From an uncultured Eubacteriales bacterium (GTDB lineage Bacteria; Bacillota; Clostridia; Oscillospirales; Butyricicoccaceae): 22,363 bases of DNA. Shown in pieces: positions 16,444-22,363 of this stretch. The position numbers and the translations under genes were made by a program. The notes beneath the pieces were generated by a model. That model was not told the origin of the DNA. It did no database searches and was given only the letters and a program-made list of their open reading frames with translations. The DNA is taken from assembly GCA_910586105.1 (NCBI GenBank), contig CAJUGU010000057.1, forward strand, positions 1 to 22,363, written 5' to 3'. Every line of letters begins with the position of its first letter. The first letter of the stretch is position 1.

Positions 16444-16809
16444 ATGAGGATGCGTCCTGAGGATGTCCGCGCGCGGTATGCGAAAACAAAACGGCGGGCC
16501 GTCCGGCTTTGGGTAAGCCTTGCCGCCTGCGCGGGCGCGCTGCTCCTGCTGGCGGCGCTGCGGGAAAAATATCCGCAGTCCGGCGGGATCTCCATTGCCT
16601 GCGCCCTGCTGGCGTTCGCGGTGATCGTCCTGACTGTCGCGGCACGCTTCGTCAACCGCTGCCCCTGCTGCGGGATGCCGTTCGGCCTTCAGCTGCCCCT
16701 TTTCCAATGGGTCTTTCCCCGCAAATGCCGGTATTGCCATACCGATCTTGAAACCGGGGAGGCCGCGCCGCCGAAAGACGGGCGGCAGGCCGGGAAACCG
16801 GATGATTAA
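16444..16809 (+). CDS. small membrane protein with a C-terminal zinc ribbon
   Basis: A 121-aa protein with two hydrophobic helices (about 22-40 and 50-70), followed by two cysteine pairs, CPCC (73-76) and CRYC (95-98), which form a zinc-ribbon-like knuckle, and a charged tail. I know of no specific function; such proteins are usually annotated as hypothetical zinc-ribbon proteins. The ATG at 16444 has GGAGGTG seven bases upstream; the ATG at 16429 lacks one. It is divergent from the sigma factor, sharing the intergenic region, with a TATACT -10-like hexamer at 16417-16422. A role connected with the sigma operon is possible but unproven. Confidence 0.75.
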   Translation: MRMRPEDVRARYAKTKRRAVRLWVSLAACAGALLLLAALREKYPQSGGISIACALLAFAVIVLTVAARFVNRCPCCGMPFGLQLPLFQWVFPRKCRYCHTDLETGEAAPPKDGRQAGKPDD

Positions 16810-16823
16810 CCGCAGCGCGGGTA

Positions 16824-16987
16824 AGAACCTGTATTCAAAAGCCCAAAGCGGCGTCTGGACGGCATCTGACACGGTCATGCTGCGCCGCTTTTCCTTGAAA
16901 TCCGTCAGGATTCCTGCGGAAAAGCGTCTTCGCCTGATCACGCCATCTACCCTCCATCCACCACTTCAGCTTGTGAATACAGGTTCT
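16824..16987. repeat. MITE-like element with 19-base inverted ends
   Basis: The left end AGAACCTGTATTCAAAAGC (16824-16842) and the right end (16969-16987, inverted) match at 18 of 19 positions. The 13 outermost bases are a perfect inverted repeat. The interior contains a further inverted pair (AAAGCGGCG and CGCCGCTTT). The total is 164 bp with no credible gene. No clear target-site duplication is visible (GTA and GAA flanks). It may be a miniature inverted-repeat element or a large RNA hairpin. Confidence 0.5.
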
Positions 16988-17016
16988 GAAAAATTTGCGG
17001 CGGCGCAAAAAACAGG

Positions 17017-17045
17017 TTGCATTCCCGTCCGGGCGATGTTATAAT
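17017..17045 (+). promoter_or_regulatory. promoter of the ABC-F resistance gene
   Basis: TTGCAT (17017-17022) and TATAAT (17040-17045) are separated by exactly 17 bases. Transcription should start near 17052, just before a small hairpin with a GAAA tetraloop (GACCG and CGGTC arms, 17057-17070). The start-to-gene distance is about 285 bases, an unusually long leader. Confidence 0.85.
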
Positions 17046-17105
17046 CAGGGCAGCGGGACCGGAAACGGTCTCCCCGCGTTGAATTCACACAGAAGGGGTG
17101 GAAAA

Positions 17106-17129
17106 ATGCGTTACGCTTCTTGCAAGTAA
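17106..17129 (+). CDS. 7-codon leader peptide of the ABC-F gene
   Basis: ATG CGT TAC GCT TCT TGC AAG TAA encodes M-R-Y-A-S-C-K. It has a good ribosome binding site (AAGGGG, seven bases upstream) and lies about 54 bases into the leader transcript. The codons overlap the sequence that forms the 5' arm of the first leader stem (17114-17124), so a ribosome stalled here would open that stem. Short upstream ORFs of this kind are established for ABC-F, Erm and Cat resistance genes. It overlaps no other gene. Confidence 0.7.
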   Translation: MRYASCK

Positions 17130-17314
17130 TTTTTATGGCACACCAACGCAAATCTGGTTTCAGACCGACGGCAGGCGCCGTCTGCTTTGCTGTGCCGCTG
17201 CAAGAAAGCGTACCGTCTCCATATCTCCCACCCGTTTTTCAGATACAGGCGTATTTTCATACCGCCCGTGGGATAATCAGAGCCGCAGGAAAGCTTTCTT
17301 GCGGCCATTTTTAT
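17114..17314 (+). promoter_or_regulatory. translation-coupled transcription attenuator upstream of ABC-F
   Basis: Region 1 (17114-17124 and 17137-17142) pairs with region 2 (17191-17196 and 17199-17210), enclosing a GACGGC/GCCGTC hairpin. A terminator hairpin (stem arms 17282-17291 and 17296-17305, 10 bp with one G-T pair, loop AGCT) is followed by CATTTTTAT. Ten bases of region 2 (GCAAGAAAGC, 17200-17209) are exactly complementary to the terminator's 3' side (GCTTTCTTGC, 17293-17302). Pairing 1:2 therefore leaves the terminator intact. When a ribosome covers region 1, region 2 can disrupt the terminator and allow read-through. Confidence 0.7.
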
Positions 17315-17335
17315 CCGCACAGGGAGGTATTTTTC

Positions 17336-18823
17336 ATGTCTTTCATCACGATTTCCGGGCTGACGTTCGCTTACGACGGCTCCTATGACAACATTTTCGA
17401 AAACGTGTCCATCCAGTTTGACACCGACTGGCGGCTGGGGCTGATCGGCCGCAACGGACGCGGAAAAACTACGCTGCTCCGCCTGCTGGAAGGCGGGCTG
17501 GCGCACGGTGGGCACATTTCGTCCGGCGGGGTGACGTTCCGCCGGTTTCCCGCGCAGGTGCGCGACCCGGACGCGCCCGCCCGTCAGGCCGCTTTCGACG
17601 CCGCCGGGGAATTCGAGGAATGGGAGCTTTCCCGCGAGCTCAGCCTGCTCGGCCTGTCCGACGAAGTGCTCAGCCGCCCGTTCCGCACGCTTTCCGGCGG
17701 CGAACAGACCCGGTTGCTGCTGGCGGCGCTGTTTCTGGGCGGCGCCAGCTTCCCGCTGATCGACGAGCCGACCAATCACCTCGACCGGGAAGGTCGCGAA
17801 AAGCTCGCCGCCTATCTGCGCCGGAAAGACGGCTTTTTGCTCGTCTCGCACGACCGCGCGCTGCTCGACCGCTGCACCGACCATATTATTAGCTTGAACC
17901 GCACTGGGATCGACGTACAGCGCGGGAATTTCAGCGCATGGCAGCGGGAAAAAGAACAGCGGGACGCTTCCGAACGCGCCGAAAATGAAAAGCTGCGGCG
18001 CGAGATCGACCGGCTGAGCGAGGCGGCGCGCCGGACTTCCGGATGGTCGAATAAGATCGAGCGCACCAAAACCGGCACGCGCAATTCCGGCCTGCGCCCC
18101 GACCGTGGGTTTATCGGACATAAATCCGCAAAAATGATGCAGCGCGCCAAATCGATTGAAGCGCGGCGGGAAAATGCCGCCGCCGAAAAGGCAAAGCTGC
18201 TGCATGATATCGAAACCGTCGAACAGCTCCGGCTTTCGCCGCTGGAGCATCCCAGGCAGACGCTGATCCGGGCGCAGGAGCTGTCGCTTTTTTATGAGGG
18301 GAAACCCGTCGTGCAGGGGCTGCGGTTTGCATTGGAACGCGGTTCGCGGCTCGCCCTGACCGGGCGCAGCGGCTGCGGGAAGTCCAGCCTCATCCGCCTG
18401 ATCTGCGGAGAACCCATCGAGTACGGCGGGACGTTTTCGCTCGCCTCCGGGCTGAAGATTTCTTATGTCCCGCAAAAAACCGATTTCCTGCAAGGGCCGC
18501 TGGACGCCTTTGTGGAACAGCGCGCGCTGGATCAAACCCTTTTTAAAGCGATCCTGCGAAAGTTCGGATTTTCACGAGAGCAGTTTTGCAAGCCATTGGA
18601 GCATTACAGCGCCGGACAGCGCAAAAAAGTTCTGCTTGCGGCAAGTCTCTGCGAGCAGGCCCACCTGTATATCTGGGATGAACCGCTCAATTATATCGAC
18701 CTGTTTTCCCGGATGCAGTTGGAGGAACTGCTGTTAAAGTCGCGCCCGACGCTGCTGTTTGTCGAGCATGACGCCGCATTCTGCCAGCGGGTCGCGACGG
18801 AACGCCTTGCGTTGGAGGAATAA
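17336..18823 (+). CDS. ABC-F ribosome-protection protein, Lsa-like
   Basis: A 495-aa soluble protein with two ABC domains and no membrane segment. Domain 1: Walker A GRNGRGKTT (38-46), signature LSGGEQTR (119-126), Walker B LIDEPTNHLD (141-150). Domain 2: Walker A GRSGCGKSS (343-351), signature YSAGQRKK (424-431), Walker B LYIWDEPLNYID (444-455). The linker between domains (about 190-300) is long and highly charged, as in antibiotic-resistance ABC-F proteins, where it reaches the drug site on the 50S subunit. The N-terminus and the WDEPLNYID motif resemble Lsa/Vga proteins, which protect against lincosamides, pleuromutilins and streptogramin A. Its long attenuator-like leader supports a resistance role. 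The start has GGGAGG upstream; the in-frame TTG at 17120 is not credible. The resistance spectrum is inferred. Confidence 0.9.
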   Translation: MSFITISGLTFAYDGSYDNIFENVSIQFDTDWRLGLIGRNGRGKTTLLRLLEGGLAHGGHISSGGVTFRRFPAQVRDPDAPARQAAFDAAGEFEEWELSRELSLLGLSDEVLSRPFRTLSGGEQTRLLLAALFLGGASFPLIDEPTNHLDREGREKLAAYLRRKDGFLLVSHDRALLDRCTDHIISLNRTGIDVQRGNFSAWQREKEQRDASERAENEKLRREIDRLSEAARRTSGWSNKIERTKTGTRNSGLRPDRGFIGHKSAKMMQRAKSIEARRENAAAEKAKLLHDIETVEQLRLSPLEHPRQTLIRAQELSLFYEGKPVVQGLRFALERGSRLALTGRSGCGKSSLIRLICGEPIEYGGTFSLASGLKISYVPQKTDFLQGPLDAFVEQRALDQTLFKAILRKFGFSREQFCKPLEHYSAGQRKKVLLAASLCEQAHLYIWDEPLNYIDLFSRMQLEELLLKSRPTLLFVEHDAAFCQRVATERLALEE

Positions 18824-18930
18824 ACCGGCTGCACGGCGTTGGATGGAACAGAACCTGTTTACGGTGAAATGCAAATACGATTTTTGATCCGTTTTTAAGG
18901 TCAATGTTTTGGGATCTTTGCAATGGAAAA

Positions 18931-18968
18931 GGCGGAGCGGCTTTTTTGCCTGCTCCGCCGCATTTTTT
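18931..18968 (+). terminator. intrinsic terminator after the ABC-F gene
   Basis: GGCGGAGC (18931-18938) and GCTCCGCC (18952-18959) form a perfect 8-bp stem. The loop contains GGC-T6-GCC, which can pair further. The hairpin is followed by GCATTTTTT. It lies about 105 bases after the stop codon and is correctly oriented to end the ABC-F transcript. Confidence 0.8.
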
Positions 18969-19171
18969 GCGGTTCCACATTTTCTTTGACCTGACTTGTG
19001 CCGTCCGTTTGAACCGGGTGAGATATGGCGTTTTATAAACCCGAAAAGATGTGCGGTCCGTTCCCTCACAGGCATGCTTCTACCAATCTTCGGCCGCATA
19101 GCTGCCGCTCTGTTCGCCCTGGTGTTTTAATTCTTGATTTGCATTTGTAATGCACTTGCATCATAAACATG

Positions 19172-19218
19172 AAAAACAGAGCCGATGTATACAATTACCT
19201 ATACTTCACCGGCTCTGT
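19172..19218 (-). terminator. minus-strand terminator downstream of the gene relics
   Basis: ACAGAGCCG (19176-19184) and CGGCTCTGT (19210-19218) form a perfect 9-bp stem with an inner GTATA/TATAC pair. Read on the minus strand it is followed by TTTT (AAAA at 19172-19175), so it terminates transcripts coming from the inositol dehydrogenase relic. There is no T-run in the plus direction. Confidence 0.65.
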
Positions 19219-19269
19219 ATCTATGTGTCCGGCGTTTTCATGGCAGTAAACTTTGTTTTTTACAATTCT

Positions 19270-19389
19270 GTGGGAGCGCTCCAAACGGCGCTCCCACAAC
19301 CAGGTGAATAAAAATAGAGAAGAATGATGTTGCCTAAAACGGATTCTGTTCCCCGCCCTGTGCGGTGGCGCTCCAGCGGCGCCCCCGCA
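19270..19389. repeat. pair of similar GC-rich hairpins
   Basis: Unit 1 (19270-19297) is a perfect 10-bp stem, GTGGGAGCGC/GCGCTCCCAC. Unit 2 (19361-19389) has the arms TGCGG-T-GGCGC and GCGCC-C-CCGCA. Both follow CTGT or CTG, share a TCCA loop start, and are followed 15-30 bases later by AGAGAAGAAT or AGAAGAGAAGAAT. They look like two diverged copies of an intergenic repeat unit about 91 bases apart. Confidence 0.45.
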
Positions 19390-19419
19390 GTTGAGAAGAG
19401 AAGAATTAAGTAAGCAATC

Positions 19420-19882
19420 TTATTTTTTGTAGAAATCAGGCATTTCCTCACAGGTGATCTCAACGATGGTTTGCGTACCACGCGCTTTGGAAGCGGCCTT
19501 TGCTGTCACCTGCCCAACGTAGCCGTCCCATGCGGAGGGGCCATCTACGCGGCCTGCTCTCGTGGCATTGATTCACTCCTGGAACTCGGTATTGTAGGCT
19601 TCGACAAAGCGGGTCGACCAATCCTTATGGATCGCAATGCCTTTGTTTGCGATCGCGGTGACCTGAATGTTGGAAGGCTCAGGCAGGTTGAACACCGCAT
19701 CCTCGCAGACGACCTCGCACTTGATCTCGTAGTTATTGCCATTGTTGACAAATGCTTCCACATCAATGCGCACACCGGACTTGGTAGTCAAGATCATGAT
19801 TTGCGGGTCGCGGAGCTTGGCATGGGTCCGGCGGGTATCCTTTGCAAAGCGGACTTCCGCACTCGCGTAATCTTCACCGAGT
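19420..19882 (-). pseudogene. iolG: 3' remnant of a Gfo/Idh/MocA inositol dehydrogenase
   Basis: The minus-strand translation from about LLGEDYASAEVRF to the stop reads like the C-terminal half of inositol 2-dehydrogenase (IolG). It contains THAKLRDPQIMILTT, SGVRIDVEAFVN, EIKCEVVCE, LPEPSNIQVTA, then RAGRVDGPSAWDGYVGQVTA and a C-terminal PDFYKK. The reading frame is interrupted by TGA at 19575-19573, where family members have Trp (QE-W-INATRAGRVDG), and continues in the same frame for 50 codons to TAA. The NAD-binding N-terminal half is missing entirely. It is joined at about 19885 to another relic. The enzyme cannot be active. Confidence 0.82.
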
Positions 19883-19885
19883 AGC

Positions 19886-20031
19886 CTAGGTCTTGATGAC
19901 CTCAACCGCTGCTGCGCCCTGGCCGGGTTCATCCTGCAAAACGGTCTGTGCCATCGTCCCGTCCTTTACGGCCTGCAAGGCTTCATCGGTACTGATATTG
20001 ACAATAGCATGGACTATCACTCCATATTCTG
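19886..20031 (-). pseudogene. 3' remnant of an RbsB-like sugar-binding protein
   Basis: The minus-strand frame ending at the TAG at 19888-19886 reads NISTDEALQAVKDGTMAQ followed by TVLQDEPGQGAAAVEVIKT. This is the pattern of the C-terminal end of periplasmic sugar-binding proteins (family peripl_BP_4: DEAL-A-KDGTM--TV-QDP--QG). Only about 48 codons remain; there is no start codon, signal peptide or N-terminal domain. It lies directly before the inositol dehydrogenase relic in the same orientation, so both may come from one inositol/sugar transport and catabolism cluster that was lost by deletion. Confidence 0.65.
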
Positions 20032-20086
20032 CTAAAATTCATGGAGTACCCCAGCACAACAACAAAATTAGACGGAGGTTGACACA

Positions 20087-20659
20087 ATGAAAAAACTACT
20101 AGCACTTATCCTTGCGGCGGCTCTGACCCTCTCTCTGGTGGCCTGTGGCGGCGGTGGCGGAACAGGGGACAACAACACACCCAGCACATCCAGCGGCGGC
20201 AACGGGGACACAACAAGCACAGACACGCCCAGCGGCGGCATGACAAAAGAGGAAATGGAGGCAGAAGCCAAAGCAATTTCAGATATAAAAGAATTTAGTG
20301 AGTTAATAGATTCAAGAACCGCATACAGCGGTTATGATTATGTGGAAGTATATGCCGTTAAAACAAAATATGGAGAGAATCCATTGGTATTTGTTAATGA
20401 ATTTGCAAATAAGCCTTATTATATAACTGGATATGTTAGAAATATTACAAGTGAAAGGTTTACTCTAAAAATTGAAGATGGAAATATTGCTAATGGCGAT
20501 GCACAGATAGATGTATATCCTGCGGAGCAAGATGAATTATTGACAATTAAGCAAGGCGATTTAGTTACAGTCTTAGGAATTATAGTTGAAAGAGAGGGAG
20601 AAAACGACAATAATAAAAAGTATAACTATATTTGTATTGAATCAGCATATATTGTATAG
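20087..20659 (+). CDS. small lipoprotein with a likely OB-fold-type domain
   Basis: A 190-aa lipoprotein. The signal sequence (KK, hydrophobic core, lipobox LVAC with Cys20) is followed by a low-complexity Gly/Ser/Thr/Asn linker to about residue 50 and a short acidic helix (MTKEEMEAEAKAISD). A beta-rich domain follows (about 95-190) with YYITGYVRNITSE and GDLVTVLGIIVE, which looks like an OB-fold of the tRNA_anti-like type. The RBS is GGAGG, spaced about 8. The first 170 bases are GC-rich and the rest is clearly AT-rich, suggesting a fusion of a local secretion signal with a foreign domain. The ligand is unknown. A terminator follows immediately. Confidence 0.8.
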   Translation: MKKLLALILAAALTLSLVACGGGGGTGDNNTPSTSSGGNGDTTSTDTPSGGMTKEEMEAEAKAISDIKEFSELIDSRTAYSGYDYVEVYAVKTKYGENPLVFVNEFANKPYYITGYVRNITSERFTLKIEDGNIANGDAQIDVYPAEQDELLTIKQGDLVTVLGIIVEREGENDNNKKYNYICIESAYIV

Positions 20660-20668
20660 TATTCTTAC

Positions 20669-20709
20669 AAGGCGTTTAGTATTAACACTACTAGCCGCCT
20701 TTTATTTTA
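20669..20709 (+). terminator. intrinsic terminator after the lipoprotein gene
   Basis: AAGGCGTTTAGT (20669-20680) pairs with ACTAGCCGCCTT (20690-20701) over about 12 positions with one mismatch and one G-T pair. The loop is 9 bases, and the stem is followed by TTTATTTT. It lies 10 bases after the lipoprotein stop codon. Confidence 0.78.
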
Positions 20710-20713
20710 CCTA

Positions 20714-20742
20714 TTGATAAATAAAAAACTAGCCGCTATAAT
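20714..20742 (+). promoter_or_regulatory. sigma-A promoter of the 90-aa orphan gene
   Basis: TTGATA (20714-20719) and a perfect TATAAT (20737-20742) are separated by exactly 17 bases. Transcription should start near 20749, about 43 bases before the ATG at 20792. It is one of the best sigma-A promoters in the window. Confidence 0.85.
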
Positions 20743-20791
20743 ACAAGACAATTAAGCAACCACAAATAACACTTGAAAGGGGAATTATAAG

Positions 20792-21064
20792 ATGGCTGAT
20801 AAAAAGTCTGCTGTTGAAAAGAAAGTTTACACTATAGGCGGGGTGGAAGTAACTGACCTAAAGCAAATTACACTTTCAATGATTAAGCGTCATGTTATGG
20901 AACTTGGAAAGAAAGTTATGTGCCTTCCGTCTTATGTTGAAGTTAGAAATGAGTTTGCCCGTAAATACTTCCCTGACCTTGCACCTAAAGGAACAACAAA
21001 AAAAGCAAGCGTAATGAAAGAAACTTTAGCAGAATTAAAAGCGTTCTTAGCGGAAGAAGAATAA
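20792..21064 (+). CDS. 90-aa orphan protein, AT-rich gene
   Basis: A 90-aa soluble, strongly charged protein with no signal peptide or membrane helix. I do not recognise a family. A mixed helix/strand pattern is likely: a short strand pair (KVYTIGGVEVTD), a helix (QITLSMIKRHVMELGKKV), then YVEVRNEFARKYFPDL and a C-terminal Lys/Glu-rich helix. The ATG is preceded by GAAAGGGG (spacing about 9) and by a near-perfect promoter, so expression is likely. Codon use is AT-rich, unlike the surrounding GC-rich operons, which suggests acquisition from a plasmid, phage or other element. It stands alone between a terminator and a gene-free stretch. Confidence 0.7.
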   Translation: MADKKSAVEKKVYTIGGVEVTDLKQITLSMIKRHVMELGKKVMCLPSYVEVRNEFARKYFPDLAPKGTTKKASVMKETLAELKAFLAEEE

Positions 21065-21372
21065 TACAATCAAGCCGCCCCCGCTTTCCTTATTCGCCCA
21101 GCGGCACAGTCGGCCCCATCGAGCGGGAGCGGGACTTGTTCGGCGGCGGTAGCTGCTGGCGGCGGTGGCCTTGTTCGGCGGCTGATAACATAGAACGCCC
21201 TACAAGGCCCATAGAAGTCCCTAGGAGCGTTTCTGGCACCTAGGCAATACCCAAAACACTACCAACGCCGCAAAAGCTGGATTTGGGTTTGGCAGAATAA
21301 TTTGTGTAAGCAGTATTCGACTTAATACAACTATTGCATAAAAAAGTGCTTAAATTGCCTTGAATACAAAAA

Positions 21373-21432
21373 TTTCCGGCAGAATGGCCGTATGCGCAGT
21401 CCAAAATGTGAATGCGGCCATTCTGCTGGAAA
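21373..21432. repeat. large inverted repeat (21-base arms)
   Basis: The left arm (21373-21393, beginning TTTCCGGCAGAATGGCC) and the right arm (21412-21432, ending GGCCATTCTGCTGGAAA) are complementary along 21 positions, with only two G-T type pairs. The 18-base centre is unpaired. No T-run follows, so it is not an ordinary terminator. It may be a recombination or transposon end, or a structured RNA. Confidence 0.65.
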
Positions 21433-21489
21433 ATGCTAATAACAGGAAATTTCATGCGGTCTCGCTAGGTAAATTTTTTCTCTGAAATG

Positions 21490-21521
21490 CCGAAAAGCCC
21501 TGATATATCAAGGCTTTTCGG
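21490..21521. terminator. terminator-like hairpin
   Basis: CCGAAAAGCC (21490-21499) and GGCTTTTCGG (21512-21521) form a perfect 10-bp stem. The loop contains the self-complementary TGATATATCA. T-rich sequence follows only after about 10 bases (CTTTATTTTTT), so its strength as a terminator is uncertain. Confidence 0.45.
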
Positions 21522-21620
21522 TGTACCTATCTTTATTTTTTCTGCAAATTCATCTAGCATGATTACCAATATCAGTAGGCAGCGGCTCTACATTTTCTGT
21601 TTTCCTGGAACGCAAAATTT

Positions 21621-21678
21621 GAAATGTCACAGGATTGTGACATTTCAAGGGTAAAAAATCAGTGGTCCGTGACATTTC
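21621..21678 (+). promoter_or_regulatory. operator-like repeats upstream of the BceA/MacB-type gene
   Basis: GAAATGTCACA (21621-21631) and TGTGACATTTC (21636-21646) form a perfect 11-bp inverted repeat around GGAT. The half-site GTGACATTTC occurs again at 21669-21678, exactly 32 bases (about three helical turns) after its first copy. A -10-like TAGAAT lies at about 21695 with no good -35 upstream. This is typical of a promoter switched by a dimeric regulator, such as an OmpR-type response regulator, but the regulator is not in the window. Confidence 0.6.
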
Positions 21679-21730
21679 TGTGAGAATTCGCTGTTAGAAT
21701 GGCTGCATCACAGAAAGGATGGTGCTTACC

Positions 21731-22363
<633 letters not shown>

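Larger units (their letters stand above)
18969..19419. other. gene-free stretch with hairpins
   Basis: No open frame with a ribosome binding site or recognisable family is seen on either strand. The stretch contains the minus-strand terminator at 19176-19218 and the twin hairpins at 19270-19297 and 19361-19389. The rest looks like decayed sequence next to the gene relics at 19420-20031. Confidence 0.5.
21065..21620. other. gene-free mosaic stretch with repeats
   Basis: No supported gene on either strand. The start is GC-rich and contains a 13-bp direct repeat CTTGTTCGGCGGC (21135-21147 and 21170-21182). Two CCTAGG palindromes lie at 21220-21225 and 21239-21244. The rest becomes AT-rich and carries a large inverted repeat (21373-21432) and a hairpin (21490-21521). 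It looks like a junction between sequences of different origin. Confidence 0.5.

Noticed and set aside
16748..17044. 98-codon plus-strand frame across the inverted repeat
   Set aside because: It overlaps the end of the zinc-ribbon gene and the MITE-like element, with no ribosome binding site and no domain.
17120..17335. N-terminal extension of the ABC-F protein from a TTG codon
   Set aside because: It lies in the attenuator leader, lacks a ribosome binding site, and the ATG at 17336 gives the family's normal N-terminus.
19260..19400. CRISPR-like repeats
   Set aside because: Only two imperfect hairpin units, too different from each other and without spacer regularity or cas genes.
19471..19884. 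137-codon plus-strand frame
   Set aside because: It is antisense to the inositol dehydrogenase relic, which has clear family motifs on the minus strand.
20020..20086. promoter immediately upstream of the lipoprotein gene
   Set aside because: A TTGACA occurs at about 19,997 within the sugar-binding relic, but the nearest -10-like hexamers are at the wrong spacing; I could not support a specific promoter.

Overview
The window looks like the chromosome of a GC-rich, low-oxygen gut Firmicute (Clostridia, Oscillospiraceae-like). The evidence is strong AGGAGG-type ribosome binding sites, Bacillus-type promoters, Gram-positive lipoprotein signals, a BMP-family nucleoside importer and an Lsa-type ABC-F protein. 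This assignment is an inference from gene style; no rRNA or marker gene is present. No tRNA, CRISPR array or intact transposase gene was seen.

Left part (about 1-8.1 kb): a minus-strand nucleoside-salvage operon. In transcription order it encodes a nucleoside hydrolase, a BMP-type substrate-binding lipoprotein, a double-ABC ATPase, two permeases and a ribokinase-like PfkB kinase. Together they would import nucleosides, split off the base and phosphorylate the ribose. The promoter has a perfect TATAAT, a poor -35 and an 18-bp perfect palindrome centred at -41.5, the class II activator position. A Crp/Fnr-family regulator gene lies immediately upstream, separated by a bidirectional terminator.

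Middle (8.2-16.3 kb): a minus-strand operon led by an ECF-type sigma factor. It continues with a six-helix membrane protein, one ABC ATPase, one ABC-2-like permease and then four tandem paralogous permease-like genes joined by zero to one base. One ATPase with five membrane partners is unusual and is the best candidate here for an undescribed system, perhaps envelope or peptide-antibiotic defence. A small zinc-ribbon membrane protein is divergent from it.

Right part (16.8-22.4 kb): more mosaic. It starts with a possible MITE-like inverted repeat. An Lsa-like ABC-F ribosome-protection gene follows, behind a strong promoter and a leader that looks like a complete translational attenuator: a 7-codon leader ORF, mutually exclusive stems and a terminator. 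Next come a hairpin-rich intergenic stretch and two fused gene relics (inositol dehydrogenase and sugar-binding protein 3' ends). An AT-rich lipoprotein and an AT-rich 90-aa orphan with its own promoter follow, then a gene-free stretch with large inverted repeats. The window ends inside a MacB/BceA-type ABC ATPase gene preceded by a likely operator.
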